Assembly: GCA_946479185.1 (NCBI GenBank)
Contig: CAMLFF010000069.1
Location: 1 to 11,627, forward strand
Length of the DNA: 11,627 bases
From: an uncultured Sphingobium sp.
GTDB lineage: Bacteria > Pseudomonadota > Alphaproteobacteria > Sphingomonadales > Sphingomonadaceae
Reading direction: 5' to 3'
The position numbers and the translations under genes are program-made. The notes under the pieces were generated by a model, which searched no databases, was not told the DNA's origin, and saw only the letters and a list, made by a program, of their open reading frames with translations. Positions 1 to 8,369 of the stretch are shown piece by piece (the stretch's first letter is position 1; each line of letters starts with the position of its first letter).

Positions 1-674
1 CCGACCTGCGCGAGCGCATCGCAATAGCCGGTCATGCGCTCCCGTGCTGCGATATGGTCGTCCGGCCCCGCGATGAAGCCGATGTGACGGTGCCCGAGCG
101 ACAGGAGGTGCTTTGTCATGGCGAACCCTCCGCCATATTCATCGATTGCAACCGACGCGGACCGGTCAGGCTGTGTCCCTGGCGCGATGCGCACATAGGT
201 GATGCCGCATGCGTCGAGCGCATCGAGCAACCGCGCTGAATCTGCCGTAGGTGGGGACAGCACGACGCCATCAACGCCTTCCTGCGCAAGTTGCCGCCCC
301 AGATCCTGAGTGAGCGTCGGCGATTCAATATCCACGGATTGCAGAACGAAGCGATACCCAACGTCCTGACACGCCTTGAATGCGCCGAATTGAAGGTCGG
401 CGCAGAAGGGGGCAAGATACCAATCTTCATCGCCCGAGTGCATCATGCTTTCAGCGGAGATAATGAACGCGATTGCATAGCCCCGTCGCCCGGGAAGCGA
501 GCGGGCGGCGATATTCGGTCGATAATCGAGGTCCGCCATCGCCTGAATGACGCGCTCGCGCAACGCGGCGCCCACCGTAGGGTGCTCATTGAGCACACGA
601 GAAACGGTTTTGAAGGACACACCCGCGCGCTTGGCAATATCGATTATGGTAGCGCTGGACTGACCCTTACCCAT
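1..674 (-). CDS. LacI-family transcriptional regulator (3' end cut by window edge)
   Basis: A sugar-responsive DNA-binding regulator, probably the local repressor of the genes at 908-7940. About 224 codons are visible; the C-terminal third lies beyond the left edge. Numbered from the ATG at 674, residues 8-29 form the LacI helix-turn-helix (ATIIDIAKRAGVS, then TVSRVLN), with F21-K22 where E. coli LacI has its specificity pair Y17-Q18. Residues 53-60 (PNIAARSL) are the hinge helix that enters the minor groove. The ligand-binding domain follows, including the conserved HLLSLGHRHIGFIAGP stretch. I chose the ATG at 674 because GAGGA lies 4 nt upstream (679-683). The in-frame ATGs at 698 and 764 lack a clear ribosome-binding site but cannot be excluded. 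The gene diverges from the receptor gene, with a perfect palindrome between them, which suggests control of the receptor operon and perhaps of itself. The family assignment is very secure. The effector is unknown. Confidence 0.95.
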   Translation of the reverse strand, partial: MGKGQSSATIIDIAKRAGVSFKTVSRVLNEHPTVGAALRERVIQAMADLDYRPNIAARSLPGRRGYAIAFIISAESMMHSGDEDWYLAPFCADLQFGAFKACQDVGYRFVLQSVDIESPTLTQDLGRQLAQEGVDGVVLSPPTADSARLLDALDACGITYVRIAPGTQPDRSASVAIDEYGGGFAMTKHLLSLGHRHIGFIAGPDDHIAARERMTGYCDALAQV

Positions 675-787
675 CTGATCCTCAGTGATGCTGCTCATGT
701 AGCGGACATGTCGATGCTGGTGCGCGCTAACATGGCGGAACGCCCTCGTGAACTTAAATCCCATTGACCATCCGCCCAACAAGTATA

Positions 788-807
788 TTGAGACAACGTT
801 GTCTCAA
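788..807. promoter_or_regulatory. Probable LacI-family operator (20-bp perfect palindrome)
   Basis: The sequence TTGAGACAACGTTGTCTCAA is a perfect inverted repeat with no spacer, centred on a CG step at 797/798. Even-length palindromes with a central CG are the usual operator form for LacI-family dimers, whose hinge helices insert at that step. It lies about 113 nt upstream of the chosen start of the regulator and about 100 nt upstream of the receptor gene, in the divergent intergenic region. Binding by this particular regulator is inferred from position and shape. Confidence 0.85.
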
Positions 808-810
808 GCT

Positions 811-839
811 TTGACGCCCCGATCTACACGGCGTTTTTC
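811..839 (+). promoter_or_regulatory. Tentative promoter of the receptor operon
   Basis: TTGACG at 811-816 is a good -35 hexamer for alphaproteobacterial housekeeping sigma factors and begins 3 nt after the palindrome ends. The matching -10 region, around 834-839, is a poor T-rich sequence without a recognisable TATAAT. If real, a repressor bound at 788-807 would sit against the edge of the polymerase site. The weak -10 keeps this call tentative. Confidence 0.3.
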
Positions 840-871
840 GGGGAGAGACATAACTCAATATCGGGGAGCGA

Positions 872-886
872 ACCGCTCGAAGCGGT
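872..886 (+). repeat. Small inverted repeat in the receptor leader
   Basis: ACCGCT (872-877) and AGCGGT (881-886) are perfect 6-bp arms around a CGA loop. The hairpin ends 8 nt before the GGGAGG ribosome-binding site (895-900) of the receptor gene. It could modestly affect leader stability or translation, but a stem this short can occur by chance. There is no T-run after it, so it is not a terminator. Confidence 0.35.
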
Positions 887-907
887 CGTTCAAAAGGGAG
901 GATGACC

Positions 908-3208
908 ATGAAATTTCAACGTCATAACTACACAGGCGTGAGTACATTCATACTCGGCATTGCCATCACTGCCGCGTGCCCTGCCTTTGGGCAGGCTGCC
1001 GGGCAGGCTGAAGGCTCGGCGCCCATGGGAGCGCAGTCCGAAGCGGGCGGAGCGGTCGATTCCGATGACATCGTGGTGACGGCGCAGCGCCAATCCTCGC
1101 TTCTGTCAAAAACGCCCGTCGCGATGACGGCGATCACCGGCGAAGGCTTGCGCGAAGCCGGCATTACGAACCCGACCCAGCTTACCGAGTCCGTCCCCAA
1201 CGTTCAGATCACGCGCGGCAATGGCCTTCAGATCACGATCCGGGGCGTGACCAGCACCGATAGCAGCGAAAAGGGCGATCCATCGGTCGCGTTCCTGCAG
1301 GATGGCGTTTACATCGCCCGGCCACAGCAGCAGGAAGTATCCTTCTTCGACCTCGAGCGTGTTGAAGTTCTGCGTGGCCCACAGGGCACATTGTACGGCC
1401 GCAACACGACAGCAGGCGTCATCAATTTGATCTCGGCCAGCCCGCAGTTTGAACTGGGTGGCTCGGTCGACGCCTCCTATGGCAGCTTCAATTCCGTCAA
1501 CGCGACTGGCGTGCTGAACGTGCCGCTCGGTGAGATCGTCGCGGTGCGCGCGGCTGTAAACTATGACCGCCGCGACAGCTTCGTCATTGCACCATCTGGC
1601 AGTCAGTTCGGTAACGATCCCGCGAAGGACAATCTGTCCGGTCGCCTGTCCGCACTGTTCCAGGTGAGCCCGGACATCAAGGTTCTGGTACGCGGTGACT
1701 ATTCGGAGCTGAAGGGCAAGGCTGGCATAGGCGTCCCAATCTCCAATTTCTTCCCGGCTGCGCAAACGGCGAACGCAGTGACCGACCGAATGATTGATTA
1801 TGTCGATACCGGCTCCTCGGCAGACAAAAGGCGCACATTTTACAGGGATGCGCAGGATCCTATCCGCGACAATAATAGCTGGGGCGTGATGGGGCAGGTC
1901 GATTGGGATCTCGGACCCTTCGCGCTGACATATATCGGCTCGCATCGCGAAGCGACCACCCACCAGCGCGGCACCTATAATGGGGGCGTCGCTCAGCCAG
2001 CGAGCCCTACGGCTCTGCCCACGACCACATTCGACGCCAAATATCGGCAGGATTCGCACGAATTGAGGTTGGCCTTCGGGCAGGGTAGTCCGCTTCATGG
2101 CCAGGTCGGCGGATATTATTTTTACGAACGGTCTGGGATCGCATTCTTCCTGGAAAATTTCGCTAACATTCTGGGGCCGGGCACCGGACCCGGGCTGAAA
2201 TTTGGCTTTCCGCAGGATCCCACGATCGCCAAGTCGAAAGCCGCCTTCGGGCAGCTCACCTTCGATATGACGCCAGATCTGCACCTGACTGCGGGTGTGC
2301 GCTACTCGCAGGATGAAAAGTCACGCGTTGGACAAACCGCCGTCCAGACGCTTGGCGGCGCGACGGTCGCGGTGTTCCAGACCAACAATGCGAAGCGAAC
2401 ATTCAGCAAAGTGACGTGGCGCGCTGGCGTCGATTATGACGCGCCTGGCCTTGGCCTGTTCTACGCGTCGGTTTCGACCGGCTACAAGGCGGGTGGCTTC
2501 AATGATGGCTGTGAAGCTGGTCCCGGTTGCACGAACGGCATCGTGGGCGAGCTCTATTATGATCCTGAAACGCTCACCGCTTATGAGGGTGGCGTTAAGC
2601 TGCGGCTTCTGGACAACAGCCTGCGCCTCAACATCGCAGCGTTTCACTATGATTATGCCGGACTTCAGCTGAGTGCGGTCGGCGAATTCTGCGGGCCGGG
2701 CACCTCTTGTCAGCGCACGACCAATGCAGCGCGCGCCAAGATTGACGGGATCGAGGTGGAGCCGGTGATCAATCTCAACGAGAACAACCATGTCAATCTG
2801 AGCTTCAACTATCTCAATGCGCGCTATGCGGAGTTCAACCCAACCCCAACGACGAGCTTTGCAGGCAAGAGGCTCGATCGCTCGCCTGAATTCACATGGT
2901 CTGCGGGTTACACTTACACCTACCCCTTGGGGAATGGCGGACAGCTGGAAGCGGCGGCGGTCATCCGGTTTAGTGACAGCCTGTTCTTCTCGGACACGAC
3001 CAACCGTGTCCAGTTCGTGCAGCCATCGTTCCACAAGTCCGATGTGACGGTGACTTACCGCGCGCCGGATAATCGCTGGTATCTTCAGGGATTCGTGCGG
3101 AATATCGAGGATGAGGTGACGCTGACCAGCGCCATGCAGGGGCAATATGCCACGGCAGAATTCGCTGATCCTCGTCTGATCGGCGCGCGCGCCGGGTTCA
3201 AATTTTGA
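908..3208 (+). CDS. TonB-dependent outer-membrane receptor (carbohydrate-locus type)
   Basis: An outer-membrane receptor that takes up a specific ligand using energy from TonB-ExbBD; the neighbours suggest a glycoside or oligosaccharide. It has 766 residues, normal for the family. The start at 908 is chosen because GGGAGG (895-900) lies 7 nt upstream; the in-frame ATG at 902 is only 1 nt from that site. Residues 1 to about 28-30 are a signal peptide. A TonB-box-like segment, DDIVVTAQ, lies at 53-60. The plug domain covers roughly 65-175 and includes the hallmark run VEVLRGPQGTLYGRNTTAGV. The rest is the beta-barrel, ending in the terminal Phe typical of outer-membrane proteins (GARAGFKF). Two cysteine pairs with the same C-x5-C spacing (535/541 and 595/601) probably close disulfide loops on the outer face. 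The gene begins the operon controlled from 788-807 and is followed by a strong terminator hairpin. The family is certain; the ligand is inferred. Confidence 0.95.
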   Translation: MKFQRHNYTGVSTFILGIAITAACPAFGQAAGQAEGSAPMGAQSEAGGAVDSDDIVVTAQRQSSLLSKTPVAMTAITGEGLREAGITNPTQLTESVPNVQITRGNGLQITIRGVTSTDSSEKGDPSVAFLQDGVYIARPQQQEVSFFDLERVEVLRGPQGTLYGRNTTAGVINLISASPQFELGGSVDASYGSFNSVNATGVLNVPLGEIVAVRAAVNYDRRDSFVIAPSGSQFGNDPAKDNLSGRLSALFQVSPDIKVLVRGDYSELKGKAGIGVPISNFFPAAQTANAVTDRMIDYVDTGSSADKRRTFYRDAQDPIRDNNSWGVMGQVDWDLGPFALTYIGSHREATTHQRGTYNGGVAQPASPTALPTTTFDAKYRQDSHELRLAFGQGSPLHGQVGGYYFYERSGIAFFLENFANILGPGTGPGLKFGFPQDPTIAKSKAAFGQLTFDMTPDLHLTAGVRYSQDEKSRVGQTAVQTLGGATVAVFQTNNAKRTFSKVTWRAGVDYDAPGLGLFYASVSTGYKAGGFNDGCEAGPGCTNGIVGELYYDPETLTAYEGGVKLRLLDNSLRLNIAAFHYDYAGLQLSAVGEFCGPGTSCQRTTNAARAKIDGIEVEPVINLNENNHVNLSFNYLNARYAEFNPTPTTSFAGKRLDRSPEFTWSAGYTYTYPLGNGGQLEAAAVIRFSDSLFFSDTTNRVQFVQPSFHKSDVTVTYRAPDNRWYLQGFVRNIEDEVTLTSAMQGQYATAEFADPRLIGARAGFKF

Positions 3209-3221
3209 TGGAATGAAAGAG

Positions 3222-3258
3222 GCGGGGCGGTTCTCGGCACGAGGACCGCCCCGCTTTT
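3222..3258 (+). terminator. Intrinsic terminator or attenuating hairpin after the receptor gene
   Basis: Arms at 3222-3235 and 3241-3254 can form a 14-bp stem with one T-G wobble (GCGGGGCGGT pairs exactly with ACCGCCCCGC). The loop is 5 nt (GGCAC) and TTTT follows at 3255-3258. It begins 13 nt after the receptor stop codon and ends 26 nt before the GH3 start. The short T-run suggests partial rather than complete termination, which would allow reduced read-through into the enzyme genes. I see no good promoter between it and the GH3 gene. Confidence 0.85.
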
Positions 3259-3284
3259 GACCGGAAGCAGGGGAGTTCAATCAG

Positions 3285-5252
3285 ATGACGATGGGTAAGA
3301 TCGCCACAGGCGTGTCGGCGATCGTTCTGGCAATGGTTTCGGCGGCCACCTCCGGACTTGCGCGTCGTCCTGCCCAGCCGGTGCTAACGAGCCGGGCAGC
3401 ACCGATCATCACCGTCGAGGGGCTGCGCTTCCGCGACCTCAACCGCAATGGCACGCTCGATATTTACGAGGACTGGCGGCTGCCCGCCGTGGAGCGCGCG
3501 CGTAATCTCATCGCGCAGATGACGCTTGCGGAAAAGGCAGGCGCTATGATGCACGGCAGTTTGCCTTTCCCGAACGGTGCTTTCGGAGGCTCGGCTTATG
3601 ATGCGGCGGCGGCGCGCACGCTGCTGATCGACCGCAACGTCACCGCCGTGATCACGCGCCTCGCTGCGCCAGCGCAGGCGCTTGCCGCGCAGAATAATGC
3701 CATGCAGGCGATCGCCGAGGGCGGTCGGCTGGGCATTCCGCTGACGATCAGCACGGATCCGCGTAATCACTTCCAGTTCACGGCAGGCGCCAGTGTGCAA
3801 TCCAACGGATTTTCACAATGGCCCGAGGCGCCCGGTTTCGCCGCCATCGGTGATGCGCAAACAATGCGCGCATTCGGTGATATTGTCCGTCAGGAATATC
3901 GTGCGGTCGGCATCCATATGGCCTTGTCGCCCCAGGCCGATCTCGCAACCGAGCCGCGCTGGCCACGCATTGCCGGTACATTCGGCGAAGATGCCGATCT
4001 CGCAGGTCGAATGGTCGGCGCCTATACCGAGGGCTTTCAGCATGGCCGTTCCGGGCTGGGACCGGACAGCGTCGCGGTGGTGGTCAAGCATTGGGTTGGC
4101 TATGGCGCCGCGAAGGATGGCTGGGACAGTCACAATCATTATGGCCGCTACGCCACGTTCCCCACCGATAATTTCGCTTATCATATCAAACCATTCGAGC
4201 CTGCCTTTGCTACCAAGGCTGCCGGTGTGATGCCTACCTATTCGATCTTGGAAAATCTGGTTGTTGATGGCAAGCCCGTCGAACAGGTCGGCGGTGGCTT
4301 CAACAAATGGCTGCTCACGGATTTGCTGCGCGGTCGATACGGGTTTGATGGCGTGATCCTGTCCGATTGGCTGATCACGGCGGATTGTCCCAAGGCATGT
4401 GTCGAAGGGTCGGAGCCCGGTCAGCCGCCTGCGGTCGGCATGCCATGGGGCGTCGAGACCCTGACGCCGCGCCAGCGCTTTGTGAAGGGCGTGGAGGCTG
4501 GGATCGACCAGTTCGGGGGCGTCGATAATAGTGAACTACTCGTCGAAGCTGTCAAAGCAGGCGAACTGTCTGTTTCACGGATTGAGCAGTCCGCCATGCG
4601 CGTGATGATCCAGAAGTTTGAGCTTGGCTTGTTCGAAAATCCTTTCGTGGACTCTGCGCGTGCCGCTCAGGTGGTTGGCGCCAAGGCGTTTCAGGCCGCC
4701 GGCGACGATGCGCAGCGACGGTCGATCGTGCTTTTGAAGAACGAGAGCGGATTGCTACCGCTCAAAGCGGGCCGCAAGGTCTGGCTGCATGGCATCGCTG
4801 CCGAGGCAGCACGGGCGGTGGGACTCGTTCCGGTCGCTTCACTCGCCGAAGCGGACATTGCGTTAGTGCGGGCCGCCACGCCATTCGAGACGCTCCACCC
4901 TCGCTATCTGTTCGGTCAGATGCATCATGAGGGAGATTTGAGCTTCCGCGCTGGTAACAAGGATTTCGATGCGATCGTGGCAGCAAGTGCCAAGGTGCCG
5001 ACAATCGTATCGGTGTTTCTCGATCGGCCAGCCATCCTCACCAATGTGACGGACAAGGTGCAGGGGCTTTTGGGAGACTTCGGCGCCAGTGATGCAGCCT
5101 TGCTCGCTGTTGTCACAGGTCAGGCGAAACCGCAGGGCAAGCTGCCTTTCGAACTGCCCTCCTCAATGGCGGCAGTGGAGGCACAAGCCTCGGACGCGCC
5201 TCATGATACCGCCAATCCGCTGTTCAAATTCGGCTTCGGCCTGGATTATTGA
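3285..5252 (+). CDS. Secreted GH3-family glycoside hydrolase (beta-glucosidase-like)
   Basis: A retaining glycosidase predicted to release a terminal beta-linked sugar, most often glucose or xylose in this family, in the periplasm. It has 655 residues. GGGGAG at 3270-3275 lies 9 nt before the ATG. Residues 1 to about 26 are a signal peptide. Residues 51-62 (DLNRNGTLDIYE) match a calcium-binding EF-hand loop just ahead of the catalytic barrel, a known feature of one GH3 subgroup. The barrel covers about 70-450, with the substrate-contacting KH pair at 268-269 and the nucleophile Asp361 in GVILSDW. The second alpha/beta domain covers about 475-625 (from SIVLLKNESGLLPL to GKLPFELP) and the protein ends FKFGFGLDY. 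No C-terminal fibronectin-III domain is present, so it is a short GH3. The acid/base Glu cannot be fixed by eye; Glu549 in HHEGDLSF is only a candidate. The esterase gene follows after 21 nt, so the two are probably co-transcribed. Confidence 0.93.
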   Translation: MTMGKIATGVSAIVLAMVSAATSGLARRPAQPVLTSRAAPIITVEGLRFRDLNRNGTLDIYEDWRLPAVERARNLIAQMTLAEKAGAMMHGSLPFPNGAFGGSAYDAAAARTLLIDRNVTAVITRLAAPAQALAAQNNAMQAIAEGGRLGIPLTISTDPRNHFQFTAGASVQSNGFSQWPEAPGFAAIGDAQTMRAFGDIVRQEYRAVGIHMALSPQADLATEPRWPRIAGTFGEDADLAGRMVGAYTEGFQHGRSGLGPDSVAVVVKHWVGYGAAKDGWDSHNHYGRYATFPTDNFAYHIKPFEPAFATKAAGVMPTYSILENLVVDGKPVEQVGGGFNKWLLTDLLRGRYGFDGVILSDWLITADCPKACVEGSEPGQPPAVGMPWGVETLTPRQRFVKGVEAGIDQFGGVDNSELLVEAVKAGELSVSRIEQSAMRVMIQKFELGLFENPFVDSARAAQVVGAKAFQAAGDDAQRRSIVLLKNESGLLPLKAGRKVWLHGIAAEAARAVGLVPVASLAEADIALVRAATPFETLHPRYLFGQMHHEGDLSFRAGNKDFDAIVAASAKVPTIVSVFLDRPAILTNVTDKVQGLLGDFGASDAALLAVVTGQAKPQGKLPFELPSSMAAVEAQASDAPHDTANPLFKFGFGLDY

Positions 5253-6476
<1,224 letters not shown>

Positions 6477-6512
6477 GAAATGTCTGATGCTGCTTGCTGG
6501 AGTGCTGACCCG

Positions 6513-7940
6513 ATGAAATATCTGCTTCATGCTTGCTTCGCTCTAGCCAATTGCATGCTTCCCGCCGCCGCCATCGCGCAATCTGATCTCGTCGCGACGG
6601 ACAGTGGGTCCGTGCTTGGCACCTCAGAAGATGCCGTGCTGAGCTGGAAGGGCATCCCGTTCGCCGCGCCGCCGGTCGGCCCCCTGCGCTGGCGAGCGCC
6701 CCAGCCCGCGCCGAAATGGACCGGCATTCGGGACGCTGACGCCTATCGCAATGACTGTATGCAGATACCCTTTCCGAGCGATGCTGCGCCGCTCGGCATG
6801 CCGCCAGCGGAGGATTGCCTCTATGCCAACATCTGGCGCCCGGCTGGTGTTGAGGCCAAGCTGCCTGTCATCGTTTGGATTTACGGCGGCGGCTTCGTCA
6901 ATGGCGGAGCCTCGCCGCCCACCTATTCCGGCGCTAACATCGCCAAACAATGCGTGATGTTTGTGAGCTTCAACTATCGCGTTGGACGCTTTGGCACTTT
7001 CGCGCACCCGCAACTCACCAAAGAAAATTCCGATGGCGGGCTGCTCGGCAATTATGGTTTCATGGACCAGATCGCAGCGTTGAAGTGGGTCCGTCGCAAC
7101 ATTGCGGCCTTTGGCGGTGATCCCGAGAATGTGACCATCATCGGCGAGTCCGCAGGGGGCATGTCGGTTCACACATTGGTGACCTCGCCTCTCGCGAAGG
7201 GCTTGTTCGCGCGCGCAGTTGTGATGTCGGGCGCAGCTGGCGCCACGATGAGCGAGGATAGTCTGGCCGATGTCGAACAGACCGGTCTCGCTTTTGCTCA
7301 ATCGAAGGGCATCACCGCACAAGACCCGCAGGCGCTCGCGAAGTTGCGCGCGCTCACGGCTGAGCAAGTGACCGACGGCCTCAACATGATGGCGCTGTTC
7401 CGTCCCGAAGCCGTGCGGACCTTCGCCAGCCCCTTCGTCGATGGCAAAATCGCGGTCGACGCAACGGCGGCTTATGCATCGGGCCGTTTCAGCAAGGTGC
7501 CCATGATGATCGGTGCGACGAGTGCCGATATGGGCGGCAAAACAGGCATCATGATCGCTGGCGCGCGCAAGGCTTCTGGCACGATTGCTAGCCAGCGCGT
7601 GCCGGTTTACGCCTATCGCTTCTCATATGTCGCAAGTTCGGTCAGCCAGCTCGGCGCACAACATGCGACTGACATCCCCTTCTTCTTCGATACCGCAGCG
7701 ACGAAATATGGAGACAAGGTAACGTCTCGCGATCTGGCCATGAGCGGAACGATCAGCAATTATATCGTCAACTTCGCCAAAAAGGGCGATCCCAACGGTG
7801 CTGGGCTGCCCCAATGGCCGACCTATGATCGTGCAAGTGATAAGCTCATGGATTTTACCGAGGCCGGTTTGGCGGTTCCGCAGAAAGATCCATGGGGCAA
7901 GGAGATCGATGCTGCGGGTGGCGTAAATCCGCCTGACTGA
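6513..7940 (+). CDS. Secreted type B carboxylesterase, shortened
   Basis: A serine hydrolase of the type B carboxylesterase/cholinesterase family (PF00135), expected to hydrolyse carboxylic esters in the periplasm. I chose the ATG at 6513, which has GGAG 10 nt upstream (6499-6502) and opens directly into a signal peptide (residues 1 to about 22, ending AAAIA before Q). The in-frame ATG at 6480 has no ribosome-binding site and would put 11 polar residues in front. The protein has 475 residues. Motifs are KGIPFAAPPVGPLRWRAP near the N-terminus, EDCLYANIW at about 100-108, oxyanion hole GGGF at 125-128, nucleophile Ser213 in GESAGG and His384 in QHATDIPFFF. The usual acid motif ends in Glu; here GATSADMGG places Asp339 at that position. 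Only 45 residues separate Asp339 and His384, against about 89 in Bacillus p-nitrobenzyl esterase, so a lid-forming segment is missing. It is the last gene of the operon. Confidence 0.93.
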   Translation: MKYLLHACFALANCMLPAAAIAQSDLVATDSGSVLGTSEDAVLSWKGIPFAAPPVGPLRWRAPQPAPKWTGIRDADAYRNDCMQIPFPSDAAPLGMPPAEDCLYANIWRPAGVEAKLPVIVWIYGGGFVNGGASPPTYSGANIAKQCVMFVSFNYRVGRFGTFAHPQLTKENSDGGLLGNYGFMDQIAALKWVRRNIAAFGGDPENVTIIGESAGGMSVHTLVTSPLAKGLFARAVVMSGAAGATMSEDSLADVEQTGLAFAQSKGITAQDPQALAKLRALTAEQVTDGLNMMALFRPEAVRTFASPFVDGKIAVDATAAYASGRFSKVPMMIGATSADMGGKTGIMIAGARKASGTIASQRVPVYAYRFSYVASSVSQLGAQHATDIPFFFDTAATKYGDKVTSRDLAMSGTISNYIVNFAKKGDPNGAGLPQWPTYDRASDKLMDFTEAGLAVPQKDPWGKEIDAAGGVNPPD

Positions 7941-8369
7941 ACAGGAGCCTCTGTGGGCCTTCTCCCCATGACGGAGGAACGCTGTTGAGCGCCGCCAGAG
8001 CGTTTGAATCTGGTTCTGCATGTATGGAGTTGAGGTCCTCGTAACATGGGTCCCAAGCCTAGCGACCCTTGCTGCTATAAACATGCGGTTCTGACCGTCC
8101 GACCAAGGGGACAGCGCAATTTGGATTTCAGCCGCGGTGGCCTGGGCCGTTTCCATCGAGGTGGCGGACTGGCAAGTTTCACATAGGGCGAATTAAAAAG
8201 CGGATGTCGGGCGACGGCTCGCAGCTTGCAACCTCGCCTACAAGCACGGCCCCGCGATCGGCTTGATCGGCCCTGGTCCTGCGCTTCCGAAGCATAGTTT
8301 TTGTGCAATGCGGGCGGGAAGGCCGATGCGTCTCCTATAATTACAGGGAAACCAAAAGGAGACGCCAGC
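7941..8369. other. 429-nt intergenic region, no gene supported
   Basis: This stretch separates the carboxylesterase operon from the second receptor gene. I see no convincing coding frame: frames that stay open are shadows or lack protein-like composition. There is no clear intrinsic terminator after the carboxylesterase stop codon. A good Shine-Dalgarno sequence, GGAGG at 7973-7977, is followed after 7 nt by TTG, but that frame stops after 19 residues; it may be a relic of a lost downstream gene. The 3' end holds the probable -10 box and ribosome-binding site of the next gene. Confidence 0.6.
8336..8341 (+). promoter_or_regulatory. Probable -10 box of the second receptor gene
   Basis: TATAAT at 8336-8341 is a perfect -10 hexamer, rare in GC-rich sphingomonad DNA, 28 nt before the GTG start. 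No matching -35 is present: GGCGGG lies at the expected 17-bp distance. The promoter may therefore need an activator, or the match may be chance. If used, the transcript would begin at about 8348, giving a leader of roughly 22 nt that includes the AAGGAG site. Confidence 0.4.

Noticed and set aside
1106..2284. A long reverse-strand frame of 392 codons opposite the first receptor gene.
   Set aside because: Antisense shadow of GC-rich coding DNA. No domain is recognisable and the forward frame is an unambiguous receptor.
6529..6600. Lipoprotein signal in the carboxylesterase (LANC ahead of MLPAAAIAQ).
   Set aside because: Asn just before the Cys does not fit the lipobox, and a normal signal-peptidase I site follows. 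Treated as a standard signal peptide.
7711..7728. A second site resembling the operator: GAGAC and GTCTC arms 8 nt apart inside the carboxylesterase gene.
   Set aside because: The arms match the operator ends, but the spacing is 8 instead of 6 nt, the centre is not symmetric, and it lies inside coding sequence. Probably chance.
7985..8044. A 19-residue frame starting at TTG 7 nt after GGAGG.
   Set aside because: Too short, non-ATG start, and no recognisable protein features. Recorded only as a possible relic in the gap.
7623..8156. A 177-residue reverse-strand frame across the end of the carboxylesterase gene and the gap, considered as a transposase remnant.
   Set aside because: More than half is antisense to a clearly real gene, no DDE or other transposase motif is recognisable, and no terminal inverted repeats or target duplications are visible.
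8301..8369. A TTG start at 8301 for the second receptor.
   Set aside because: It has no ribosome-binding site, would bury the signal peptide behind 23 polar residues, and precedes the probable -10 box. GTG at 8370 with AAGGAG is better.
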